Assembly (NCBI RefSeq): GCF_002234675.1
Contig: NC_019871.2
Span: 18,546,433-18,610,432, forward strand
Source of the DNA: Oryzias latipes
Taxonomy: Eukaryota; Chordata; Actinopteri; Beloniformes; Adrianichthyidae
DNA length: 64,000 nucleotides
Direction of reading: 5' to 3'
In this document: piece after piece, positions 1 to 11,900 of the stretch
How the letters are laid out: the number at the start of each line of letters is the position of its first letter
Numbering within the stretch: position 1 is the first letter of the stretch
Made by a program: the position numbers and the translations under genes
Notes under the pieces: generated by a model
What the model was told of the DNA's origin: nothing
Databases searched by the model: none
Seen by the model: only the letters and a program-made list of their open reading frames with translations

Positions 1-1824
1 GACGGAGCACGTCTCCCCTCCCACCGCCTCACCGAAGCGCCATCTCTCCCGCAGACGCAGTCGCTCCTTTAGCGCTCCTAAGGAGCACCGATCTTACTGC
101 TCCTCTGAGGCTCGGCTGAGTGGAAAAGAATGATGTAATTGTGATTCCGCTGCCCGAGCATCCCACGGTCACGCACTGATGACGAGCCGCCTCTGAAAGT
201 CCCGAGAAAGAAAGATGGAGCTTGTTGTTTCTTCCAGAGAGACGCTGCAAGCAGGAGAATGCGCTCATGCGGTCAGCTGGGGGCAGCGGGTCCCTGATTC
301 CTTCCACAAAGAGCAAGAAAAATCTCAGACTGTAACTACAAAACATGGAATGAACACACAACTCATGACTGCAGCACATTCAGGTTTCATTCACAGCCTG
401 AACCAAAACAGGGGGAGCAGGAACGACGGGGGAAATCAGTGCTGCAGAAAACCGAAGTACTAATCTGCTGTGGCACTTCAGGAGCAAACTGACTTAAACA
501 CATCACGGCCCTTCAAGTGGCTGCTGAGGTTACAGACAGATCCTGGATGAGGACAGGGTGTTGCTGATTCTCAATGTCAGGTATCATCATGTTTACAGCA
601 ATCACTTAGGTGTCAGGCGAGCAACAACCTTTTCAGCAACTTTGTTGTTTGTTCTGGGATTTCTTCATAAAAAATATCCGGAAATCCACATGAATTTACT
701 GAGTTTAATAATTTCAAAGATGTCTGACCTTCTTTAGGTTTTTCCCCCATTCCCCTTTTGGATTCAATTACCTCTTCAACTAATTACCTATACCACTCAA
801 GCTACCCACTGAACTGCATTGTGGAACTGTGGAAGTAAAATCCACCACAGAACTCAGGAAACAGGAAAAACCTCGCGTCATTCATGGAACTTGAACCTAC
901 CACTGAACTCATCAACACGGTATTTGTCTTTTGTGTCTGTGCAATTTTTATTTTATTTTTTCAAGACAATCACTTTTATCATTTTAATGTCGGGCTGTGT
1001 GTTCAGTCACACATTTCAGACTCTTGAGATGAATACTTAAACCGCCTTAGTTAGCATTACAAGAGCCAGAATGGTTGTTTGATATAACCTGCTCTGCTGT
1101 AACATTTCCTGTGAAAAACGTCCATGCATCCATTCTCCAAACCTGCAGATTCTTTTTTGGAGTCACAGGGCTAGAGCCTATCTCAGCTAAAGTTGAGCAA
1201 AGACGGGGTCACCCCAATGGCAGACTTTCACAACTACTTTCTTTCAATTAGATTACAATATATATTACATTTGTTTAAAAAATAACCCAGAAATGTATTC
1301 ATGGGTGAATGTAAAGCTGTCTGTATGTTCAATCCAACCTGTCAGATCTCAAATTTTCTGTTGTGTCCATTTACGTACACCTGCTGTATGGGTTGAATAA
1401 AGTAACTTAACTGATATGTTATTTTCAATAATATCAAACAGTAGGGTGCACCTGTGGGTCCTGTTGGGTCTGGTGGGTCCATCAACTCACTGACTTGAGC
1501 TCCCACTGAGGCTCACAAAAGTGTCTTAGGGCTGTTGGGCATGTTAGATTGCCTAATATCTTGGGACTTGGTGCTTCAATGAATATATGTGTCAGTGACT
1601 TTATATATTTTATCTAAAGTTGTCTGTGTGACTTTACTTCCAGAGACCGACAGACATGGTAGTGTTGGAACAGAGGAAAGGTGTTGTGGTGGATGTGGTG
1701 AAGGAAACATTAGAAAGAAAGACAATGAGAAACTGGAGAAATACCAGAGACTCAGAGAAGAACTGTAGAAGGCTGAAAGTGAAGGAGACAGTGGTGACCA
1801 TGGTGATCCAAACATTTAGGGCAT
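1..1824. other. Intergenic DNA, no gene recognised
   Basis: No exon with a recognisable protein match was seen. The first 120 bases are GC-rich and could belong to a neighbouring promoter or exon cut by the window edge, but nothing supports a product. Around 1150-1230 there is a short decayed stretch (gagcctatctcagct) like the tail of a common teleost SINE or LINE. The short open frames here have no family resemblance. Confidence 0.5.
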
Positions 1825-1826
1825 TA

Positions 1827-3602
1827 CAGTTTTTCTCCATTGGTTTGACTCATTCCTTGAAACAGAAATGACATTCTCGAAACAACATGGACAAACTTCC
1901 AAACCACTTGGCAATTGTTCACAACAGAATGGCATTTCTCATTAGTTTCATGAAATTGCAAATGTCTTAGTACATGTCTCAATGTCTCAGTACATCTTTG
2001 CAAGTGATTACTGTAAGTTCAGGTAGCCTTCACTTAGCACAATTTCCAAGTGAATAGATCTTGTTGATCTAAACTGATTGTTGATTCTCAGTCTAATGGT
2101 TGTTCGCTCCAAAATGAGTCAGCATCATTTCATTGTGTAAGTCATTACATGCACAATAGTCTGTTCAATTGTCAAAATTAGTCAAGAACATACCATGAAT
2201 ACGATATATGAATCTCTTGGAACATTTGATAAATTTATTACAGCAATTGACAGTCAGGTGAAACTAGAACTTGACTAACGAAGGGGGATGTCCCAGGCCA
2301 GGGAGGGGGCAATATAACTATGTGTGCTGCAATATCTGATAATGGTGTGGCCACTCACATCCCCAATCTTGCCCCATACAATACACAGAAGCTCCTCATC
2401 TTCTTGGACCGCCTTCATTTTGATTTGATCCCTAAAACTGAGAGAGGTCTCGTAGGGCCTCACCTAACACTATATGTTATTGTATGGGACAATGTGAATT
2501 TCCACCGTGGCCCGCTCATCAGGGCCTGGTTCACTACTCATCCAAGGATGTTCACAGTGTTCCTATCACCTTACTCTCCTTTTCTCAATCCTATTGAAGA
2601 GTTTTTCTCTGCTTGGCGGTGGAGAGTGTATGAACATGGGCTCAAGATCAGAGGTCCCTACTCCATGCAATGGATGCGGCGTGTGAGGATATTACAGGAG
2701 ATCAGTGTAGGGCATGGTTGCGACATGCACGCCGTTTTTTCCCTCGTAGCATCGCAAGGGAGAATATACGCTGTGGTGTAGACGAGAATCTGTGGCCAGA
2801 CAGACAGCAGCTTGAGGATGGCCAGCAGGGTGAGGACGATGGCCAGGAGAGGGAGGGTGAGGACAGCGACCAGTAAAGAAGTGTTAGTTGTGAAACTCAA
2901 GCATTATTTACAGCACTGTAGGCTGCATACCATTGTCATTGTTTTTTTTGTGTTTAAGTTATATAGTCTACTATGCTGTATATATTTTTTTTACTCTGAT
3001 GTATGAAAGTTACTTTATGTGTGTGAATGATAATGGTTAGAATTTCCTTGGCAGTATGAGTGTAATGTGTGCTGTTACTGTAAACCCAAGAGGCTGCTCT
3101 TACCCTAAAATCCTTTTTTTCTTCTTCCAGTTTTATACAATATTATATTCTGTTAGCTACCCAAACAGTACAGTAACCATTGTCAATAAAGGACTGAGCT
3201 AAGACTGAAAGGTGGACATGAGGGATATTTCAGTGGTGCTCTGCTATAGTGACAAAATATCTAATCATTGTGACTTTGTGTTTGCCGACACAATGCAAAA
3301 GGGACAAAGGATTTTTTTTTGGGGGGGGGGGGATTTTTGGGGGCACTGACTGTTTAAATGAGAAGGAAATTTAGTTTTGACACATGAATGAATTGTTTTT
3401 GGAGAGATATGAACTTTTGCAGGTGAAACATGGCATTGTGCCGAACCATCCACATTATTTTGACAAAAGCACCAGGAGTGTTGAGAACGTCCGGTCTGAT
3501 CAAGAAATGAGCAAAAAGCAATTGAGAAGGATCTTTGCCATTTTGGTGGCACTGACTCTACATGGGAAAGGAAATTAGTTTTGAAACAATGGAGAAAAAC
3601 TG
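1827..3602 (+). mobile_element. Decayed IS630/Tc1-superfamily transposon, 1.78 kb
   Basis: The left end starts CAGTTTTTCTCCATTG and the right end is its exact inverted complement (CAATGGAGAAAAACTG); both are flanked by TA (1825-1826 and 3603-3604), the target duplication expected of Tc1/mariner/IS630 elements. The interior holds a broken DDE transposase at 2285-2876. Near the right end a stretch of about 45 bp (from about 3341) is repeated in degenerate form at about 3549, a direct subterminal repeat. A G-run lies at about 3321-3332. The ends and TA flanks are seen directly; the superfamily is inferred from the TA sites and the transposase. Confidence 0.8.
2285..2876 (+). pseudogene. DDE_3-type (IS630-like) transposase fragment, frameshifted
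   Basis: The + strand frame beginning near 2285 reads DVPGQGGGNITMCAAIS, then VIVWDNVNFHRG and SPYSPFLNPIEEFF, typical of the C-terminal half of DDE_3 transposases common in fish genomes. The second catalytic Asp (WDN, about 2488) and the terminal Glu (NPIEE, about 2595) are present. The N-terminal helix-turn-helix part and the first catalytic Asp are missing. Near 2650-2670 the homology moves to another frame, where MDAACEDITGDQC and RAWLRHARRFFPR continue to about 2876. The gene is therefore truncated and frameshifted, and cannot make an active enzyme. It lies inside the element at 1827-3602. Confidence 0.8.
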
Positions 3603-3687
3603 TAACCCAAAAGGGAGGATAATTTAATATATATTTGGGGCAGATTATGACTTCATGAGACGGAAACAGTCACACGAATGATGACGC

Positions 3688-3944
3688 AGAGGTGCAGTGA
3701 TGGAAGATTACAGGTTCGATTCCCACCTTGCCATGTGTCGATGTCTCATATGTTGAAGGGTCTTTGGGCAAGACACTGAATCCCACCATGCCTCTAGTGG
3801 AAGGTTGGCGCTAGTCTTTGGTGATGGCCAGATGGCTACTTGCCATCACTGTATAAATGTGTGTATGGGACTGTGACTGTAGAGCGCTTTGGGCCTTCGA
3901 GGAAGGTAGAAAAGCGCTATACAAGTATACGCCATTTACCATTA
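3688..3944 (+). repeat. tRNA-derived SINE, copy 1 of 3
   Basis: The sequence contains a B-box-like caggttcgattccc near the start, then gggcaagacactgaatccc and the tail gcgctatacaagtatacgcc. The same layout recurs at 58343-58633 and, inverted, at 58762-59030. The head of this copy is eroded. The tRNA origin is inferred from the A/B-box spacing seen in the better preserved copy 2. Confidence 0.75.
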
Positions 3945-5699
3945 ACCGCCAAACTGAAGGAGGGCAACAGCAGATCCCTCGAAACACCCATTAAGGATAT
4001 TTGAGACCTGGACTGAGTGACCCCTCCCTCCTGGCGTTCCAAACATGAAGTACCCACTGGCTCCAAGAATCCAAAATCCCATAGAGTTCTACAGAGCAAT
4101 AAAAAGCTATTACTCTGTCATTCTGTTTGTCTGAATAACCATTCTTGCTCTGATACATTTTTTTAAATATATTCTAAATGTTCTTTAATTTGTAGTTCAA
4201 GTTATTTAAGTTATAAACTAATCAAATCAGATGCCTTAATAAAAAAGGAGGAGCCTGTTCGGCCCCTCATTCAACTTTCTGAATGTCTGATTGACATATT
4301 TAGTATAGCTCGCTTTCAAGTAGTAGGGGTGTGACCTTCTAACAAGCTCACGCCTCAATGGTGAGAGTGGTTGTCATAAAAACAATGGCTCAGACAGACT
4401 CGCACCAATCACTGCTTACTGACGATGTCTGGCTCCAACAACACAGTGTTCATATTGCGAAAAAATGGTGAGTGTATTTACTTCATTTGGTTGGAGCCAA
4501 ATAAACCATTTTCGATGGATGACGTCACACTCAGTTAGTGCAGTTCTCACCAACAAACAATTGAAAACCCGCAAACGTCTCAGTCCAGAAAAGTGCAGCA
4601 CTGTGAACAGCAAAGATCCTGCGCAGGATCCTCAAGCTCCCAGGCCTCTGGCAGAAGACCAAAGAATAGAAGCAGTGGATGGATCTTTGATGAGTGCAGA
4701 AACACCTGAGGACTCAGTCAGTGGTGTTGTGTTTGATGAAATCTGGACAAAAGAAAAGCAGGTTCAAACTCTGAAGACTTAAGATCACCTGGAAGACCCA
4801 ATAAAACCTGGACTGAAATAATTGAAAACAAAAATAAACGTGTTAAGGAACCCAGATGATCTAAAAGTTCTTCCAGATTCCACAATTTAGATTCAAGCTA
4901 GCAAACAAAAACATGAACGTCTTTCAGCTGCACTTGCTAAGAACAATATGAGTTATAAACACATGTTGGTCACGCTTCCTGATAAGAGCCTTCACTTTCG
5001 GAGGGTTAAAGTTTTGTGCTGATAAAACGTGTAATGAGCACATGTCACTGTTCCTGTAGCCAGAAATAGTCACAGAATATATAGTGGCCATATATAGAGG
5101 CTGCATGGATGGTCCTTATGGGAAAAAAATAACAATGTCTCATGAAAGTCATGCTTATTTCATTTTGTGTTTGTGCTTTTGTGTTTGTTTGAAGTCTGGG
5201 ATAAGAACAAAAATATATTTTTGTTTCTCAAATGATTTCATCAAACATCACACATGTTCTGGATCAGTTTAGTGTTTATTATTGACCTTTGGGAGCAGAC
5301 AGTGTTGTTTACTCCACCAAACATCTGACATTTGTGAACATTTATAAAATCAAACTGTCAATAACTATTTCAAACGTTTTATGGCGTTATGCAGCACAGT
5401 CTGATTTAGGTCCCTCACCTGAGGAGCTTCAATCCAGGTGAGATAAATGTCAAATGGGATAGAAGTGTTCTGCAGTTCAGACACACAGAAGCTCCTGGTG
5501 AAGGATGAATGTGGGGTGAAGGTTTCTTCTCCGATTTGATGGAAACAAAACATGAATAAAATAAAGCAACCTGAATTGTGGATTGTGTTGTGAAACTTCT
5601 GAGTCAGCGATGGTCAAACATTTATTTATCTTTAAAAAGAAAAAAAGAAATGCTCAGATAATCAAGCAGTTTTGCGTTAGAATCTGTGAAGCAGGACAG
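3945..5699. other. Intergenic DNA upstream of sgpp2
   Basis: No coding exon recognised. Around 4320-4560 there is repeat-like sequence with short inverted pieces (ggctccaac at about 4431 against gttggagcc at about 4490). The 105-aa open frame at 4465-4782 has no recognisable family and looks like chance. Confidence 0.45.
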
Positions 5700-5941
5700 T
5701 TTATCTGATCCCCTCCCAGTGTAAAGGTTGCATAAACATACTACAATCCGTGACTACCTGTTCAGGTTTTCCTTAGCCCCGCCCCTCTGCACTAACCTGT
5801 GACACGCAGCAGCCGCACCTGCTGGACGTAGGAGGATGCGTCTAGTCCTACTACCACCTCAGAGCATTACCTGATCTGGAGACCGGAGCGGTCTGCCCCC
5901 CTCCTCCCCGCTCGACGCCGTTTTCAGCCGGTTCAGCTGAG
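5700..5941 (+). promoter_or_regulatory. sgpp2: Probable sgpp2 promoter and 5' UTR
   Basis: The 240 bases before the sgpp2 start are markedly richer in G+C than the AT-rich DNA further upstream (agccccgccc, a GC-box-like site, near 5775; several CpG sites at 5880-5935). No TATA box is obvious. The transcription start cannot be placed from sequence alone. Confidence 0.35.
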
Positions 5942-8900
5942 ATGCGGGGGCTCTGGGATTTCCTCCAGGACCCGGAGCTCGTGGCCCGGTTTCAGAGACG
6001 CTGCGGGCTCTTCCTTGTTGTCGGAGCCCCGCATGCTCCCGGAAAAGAGAAGGGAACAGCTGTACCGAACGGAACCCGCATTAACGGAGAGACGACGCGA
6101 GGCCACCTGAAGGCAAGGTTGAACCATCAGGACCGGAACTGCAACTATAAACACACCGGGAACGGAGGAGCGGCCGTAAGTCCTCTGAGTGATCTGTGAC
6201 CGACAAGGGAAGAACCGATTTCAACTGAAGTGGAAGTTTGGGTTTCAGTAGACTTGACAGAGAATGACAGGCTTTTCCCGTTTGTCTGGGTCCACCTGCC
6301 GGGTTTCCTCTGCAGCGTGACGAGTTCAGTGAGAGACTTCTGCTCCCTGAGGCTGATCAGCTTTTTATTTTTATTTTCTATTAGAAACAAACTGACTTAA
6401 CTAATGACTGACTTAAATAATTTCTATATTTACATATACAGTACTATAGCCTATTAGTGAAGGATGAAAGCGACTTAAAATATTCCCAACATGTTTATGG
6501 AAATCCTATTGAGATTAAGGACAGAGAACTCCTGAATGTTGAAGAAATTAGCTGGAGATTCCAAAAATGTATCTTTGAAAGGAGATTTACCATGACAGTT
6601 TATTAATATTCAGTGTGTAAAGTGTGAATGTCTGCCCAGGGTTGCATTGAGAAACTATAAAACATCTAGATTCTATATATTATCTCACAGTTAGAAGTTC
6701 TTGTCAGTCCTCAGTTTTCTCCAATTAGGTTTCAGATCATTTTTGGCATCTTTTGCATTTTTTTGTCAGATGTTACATATAAATGCTCATTTGAATGTCA
6801 CCATGCCCTGTGTCTGTTTTGCATATGCGTTTCTTCCGTGCAGGACCGCAGCAGGCCTCAGTATGAGGTGAGGAACTGGCTGCTGCACTTTCTCTTCCTG
6901 TTGTCAGCTGGTTTAGGTCATGAGATCTTTTACATCACCTGTCTGCCCTGCATCCACTGGAACCTGGACCCTTTCCTCTGCCGTCGCCTCATCAACATGT
7001 GGACTGTAAGTCCAGAGGGAGAACAGGGTCTTTGTGTCGGTCCACCTCAGCACGCTCACGTGCTAATCCTCGCCTGATGTCCATCTTCCTGACAATGCCA
7101 CCCCTCTTCTCTCCTCTGCTCTGTCTCCTCTCTGTCACCTTTCAACCTCCTTTCATCCTCTCACACTTCCAGTGACCTTTCCCTGACAACATGCTCCATA
7201 TATCCCAGAGCCTAGGGGGACACAGGGGCCAGCTTGACCTGGGCCTTTGACATAGCAAGAGGACACAGACGCAGACTCATGATTGGTAAAAGCCATCTCA
7301 GTTTTAGATGTTTATTCTGACCGACACCGGCGCAGAGTGAGCAAAAACATGTCAGAAAGATCTCAGAAGGAGTCACTTACAGGGACACTGCTACAGCTGT
7401 GCATTCTCAGTGTGTAATGGTGGGGGTGTTTTTGTGCCCCCGTGTCCTCGCCCTCTGTGCCTGGTGGCTGCCCTGTGTCTGAACCCCTTGTCTGTCCCCC
7501 CAGGGAAGGAGATAGCATTCTTCTGGAATCCATGCCCCCATGTGAATTCCTTTCAGATGCTCACATAAACGCCAACACACACATGCTCATGCTCTCCATG
7601 TCGCCTTGCAAACACTCCCAGTCCCTCCTTCTAGTTAGACATTACCAGCTTTACTCCGCCCTTCTCCCCCTGTCTCCCCACATGGGTGTTTTATTGACCG
7701 TTTGGACAGAGCCTTTGGTCTGTCTCCTTCTGCCTGTATTTGTGCTGTCTGATCCGACACGCAAATATCTCAGAATGATTCCACTTGACATGAACTACAT
7801 AAACCATGAAGACCTGGTTTATTGTGTTGCAAGATATCATTCTATAAAAGTTTTAAATTATGATTTTACGGCATAACTGTCATATTTAGATCAATAGCTA
7901 CCATTAGAAAATGCTTATTTGTTTGAGAAGGGGTCTGCAACCTGAGGCTCCTTAGCCACATATGGCTCATTTAGCCCTTCATTGTGGCTCTTCGGTTTTG
8001 AAGACAAATATCAACACGTTAAATGAAGACACATTAAATTTTAAGTCGTTTATGTTTTGACTTTTCGTATAATTGAATGATGGCAAAAGGTCTTAACTGC
8101 TGTCACAGTGGTTTATTATTAGAACAAACTTAAAGCCAATATTCTTATCTGCTGCTGCACAACATTGCTGTTCAGAGACACAGTTCTTAAAGTGTGTAAC
8201 TGCATTTAACCCTTGTGCTATCTTAGATGACCCCACCCTTACATTGACGTGTTCTCCCTACCATGACAAAGGTGGATAAAGGTGGAAAGATTTCATGTAA
8301 TCCATGGACACCAGTGAAGATCACAAATCATTGAAGAAAAAAGGTTCAGTGCACTGTCTAGTGGGTCTAGATGACCCAACTCCCAATGTTAAAGTGCCTA
8401 GGATAGCACAAGGGTTAAGAGTTCAGTGTTATCCTTTATATATTAAATAGTAAAAGGATAAAAAAGGATGAAAGTGCATCAAAAGTCATTATGATAGAAA
8501 ATGTCATGTTTGATTTTCCTGCATCTTTAATTCAAGTAATTCTGCTGCAGCAAGGGGATTTTCTTTTGACACAGGGTAGATTTTACTTTAAAAAGAAAAA
8601 AATGTTTAAACACAGCATATAACACTGTTATAATTTAACTATTCCAAATATTTAAAAACTACATTTAATAAATAAATGGCCACAAAAATAAAATGTATTT
8701 TTCTAAAATGTTAATAGGTTCTTTGCTGTTCTGTTCCTGTCCGTTAGAAACTGGACCAAATGCTTAAAGACTAAAAACCCCTGATTTAGACAGACATCAC
8801 ATGGTAACTACAGTTGTTTACTTTACAAACCGAAGAGTCACCCCATCAAACATTATGAATAAATGTCCTTTTGCCACAGACTAAAAGGTAAAAAAACATA

Positions 8901-11900
8901 TTTTCAAAGGGTTTTATTCTTTTTTTCTAGACATCAAACTCAAATGTAGCACAATTTAATGCAACAGAGTCTTGCTTTCATTCTAGTCTGACAGCAGACT
9001 GCAGCATAAACAAGCCACTCTATGTTTGTCAAAATGTCTGAGTCCGGTCCTTCTAATGTTAAAACCTCCGGGTCTGTCCTGGGAGCTGGGATGCTCTCAG
9101 CCTCACTTCTGTTGAACACCGTTTGCCTTTTTTAAGAGATACAGCAACAGTGAAAAACTTTTGAAGCTCATAGTAGACGATGACCATCAAATCCCAGAGC
9201 AAAGGTCTGCCCCGGGTCCTACTGCTGTAAAAACAAGCCCAGATCATCACCACTCCAACACTGTGCCTGACAGTTGTGACTTGTATTGATTAGTTTTTCA
9301 CTAATTGTTCTTTTTTTCCATTTGCATATATGATTTCTGATTGTAGACTAACAGCCAGAATTTGGCTTGAAACTGGCATGTGGTTCCATGTAGTGATGAG
9401 GCTAAAAATTTTAGGCGGTAGCTCCTCCCACACGTCTGAAGAGTCCAGCAGCAAAATTGACACGGGTCGAAAGAGAGGTATCTGAGGCAAATTTGACGCA
9501 TGACTCGAGTTGAGTGTGAAGACAGAATGCCACAATAAGGCCAGAAGTAGACTAGTATTTTCCCGCCCACCTCACTTTTGGGAAACTTCTATTGGGCGCG
9601 ATAAAGTAAAGTTTTGCGCTAGGGCGGTCTTCACAGATGCCAATCAAGAGATAAAATGGCCCAACCCAAAGTCTCAGCTGTAAAAAATTTACAGCAAATA
9701 GGAAAAAAAAGTATGATTATTAATCAAAACGAATTTAATCCACACTGTAAATATTTTTTTTCTTCTGATTTCTTTTTCTATTGGACTTGATGGGAAATTT
9801 CTCATTGATGTCCAACCAGGTAACTCCTAGACTTGTTTGTGTTACTTTGGTGTGTTACTTCTATGACTTTAGTTTTTTTCTTTTTTCAAACTTTTTTTTT
9901 TATAATCACATTGGTTATTTCTAAAAGGAAACACAAGACGCCTCTTTTTTCAGTCATCATCTCAGTGAGAAAAGTGAAAGCTCACTGTCACACTTAAACA
10001 TTTCTACTGGGGTCATCAGTTTACATTACTCTCACAGGTGTATCCAGAACTCCTAATGTCTGTAGGTTTGTCTGTTATACTCTGTCAGTAAAGCTAAAAT
10101 ATACATTAATTTATGTAAGATACTAATTTTTCAGCTTTGTTTTATACTTAATGTGTTTCCATCAACATAACTTTACTGTATGTAGCTTTAGGGTGAAAAC
10201 AATTAAGATATTGATTTTACAAAAGATCTCTGGACGTCCCCATCTCTTGATATATTCATACTCGATAACACTCAGTTTGGTCTAGATATTGACAGGGCAA
10301 CATCTAGAGCTTCTTTGGCCTTGATCAATATAGTTTTTCACAAGGTCAGACGGTCTTTAACTCTTCCATTAATGTGTCCAGACTGTCCCTGGGTCAGCCG
10401 CTTTGATGTGAGGATCACAAAGGCACCAATAATCCAGTGGAGCATTGGCCTCCCTGGAGGCGGCTGAATGTGATTTTTGTGTGGATGCTGAGAGCAGCTT
10501 AAGACGGGGCGTAGAGGGTGTTCACTTTATGGCCTCTTTCTGAACTCACAGTTAGTGTGGATTCCAGTTCAGCTACTAGCTTACAACTGTCAAAGCTTGT
10601 AAACAATGACCTTCTGCCATCCATGACAGGTCTGTAAACTAATGAGCTGCTGGGCTGGATTCCTGCAAAAGAATTGTCACCATTTGTGTCAGTTTTATTA
10701 TATGTGCTCTTTATAACACATATGTAGGTTTATTCATTTGTTGAAAATATTCTTGGTGATATAAGGAGCCGGTAGGCAAAAGGCACATGCCTTTTTACTG
10801 CTTGCATTTTTAAAGAACAGGAGTTACAAGTTAATGGTTGACTGGATCGCTCAGGCTATAAATTAGTCTGTGGTTGTAGTAGCCCTCGACTTAACTGGAG
10901 ACTCTGTAATAAAAGCAGTTTAATGTTTAATAGTCATGTATGATCAGGTCTTTAAGATAAAGACCAACGTGAGTTAATGAGTTCATCCCCAAACTTAGTG
11001 GATGTGAAAAACCTGATGTCAGTATTTATAGTCACATCACAATTAAGGGGCAGCATTTATGAAATAGATTTTGTGAAAAGGCTGAAATGAACCGAATGAT
11101 TTCTGGCCTAATTGATGTTTATGTTGGATTTCTGATCTGTTCAGTTTGCAATTTGTTTGATTTCAGATCTAATTTAGTTTTTATATTTAATTTCTGATCT
11201 GATAATTTTTTACATATTATTTCTGATCTGATGGATTTTCATTTCTGATTTCTGAACTGGTGAATTTCTAATCTTATTGATTATTTGATGTTTGATTTTA
11301 GATCTGTTAACACTGTTGCCAAACAGGAACTGTAAACAGGGAAACACTTCTTTTTGTGCTTCTGCTTCAGTTCAGTTTAATATGTGGTTTCTTTTACCTT
11401 TACATTTATTTACATTTATTTTACAGCTGGTCATTACTTTGTTAGAAAGCTGTTTTGTGTTTTCAGAAAACACGTGTTTAAGTTTTGACACTCAGAGAAT
11501 GAGAATTAGCAGTGTCAGATGGAGAAAATTGTTCTTTAGCCTCTTCTTGATAAAGTATTATAAAAATTCAAAAAGAAATAACATAAACAACAAAAAAGAC
11601 AAGTTTCGAATCATAGACTCGCTTTCCTGTTCTGGTGTCCACAGATCTAACTTCCTTTTTAAAAGGATAGCAAAATGATCTGCCAAAAATTTGTTCTAAA
11701 AAAAGATTTTCAGAAATAACTTCCTAAAACATATAAAGTTGTTGGGAACAGATAACAGGAAATATCTTTGGTCATTAAGCTCAGACAGAACTCCACAGAA
11801 GCTAATGTTAGCACGACATGTTTGATAAGTTAAACAAAAATCAGCATTTGTTATAAAGTGTCGTTTGATCTACAGGGTTCGGTCAGGAACACACGTCTAT

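Noticed and set aside
4465..4782. 105-aa open frame upstream of sgpp2
   Set aside because: It overlaps repeat-like sequence and resembles no family.
7442..7876. 144-aa open frame in sgpp2 intron 2
   Set aside because: It has no recognisable domain and low-complexity composition, and exon 2 joins exon 3 in frame without it.
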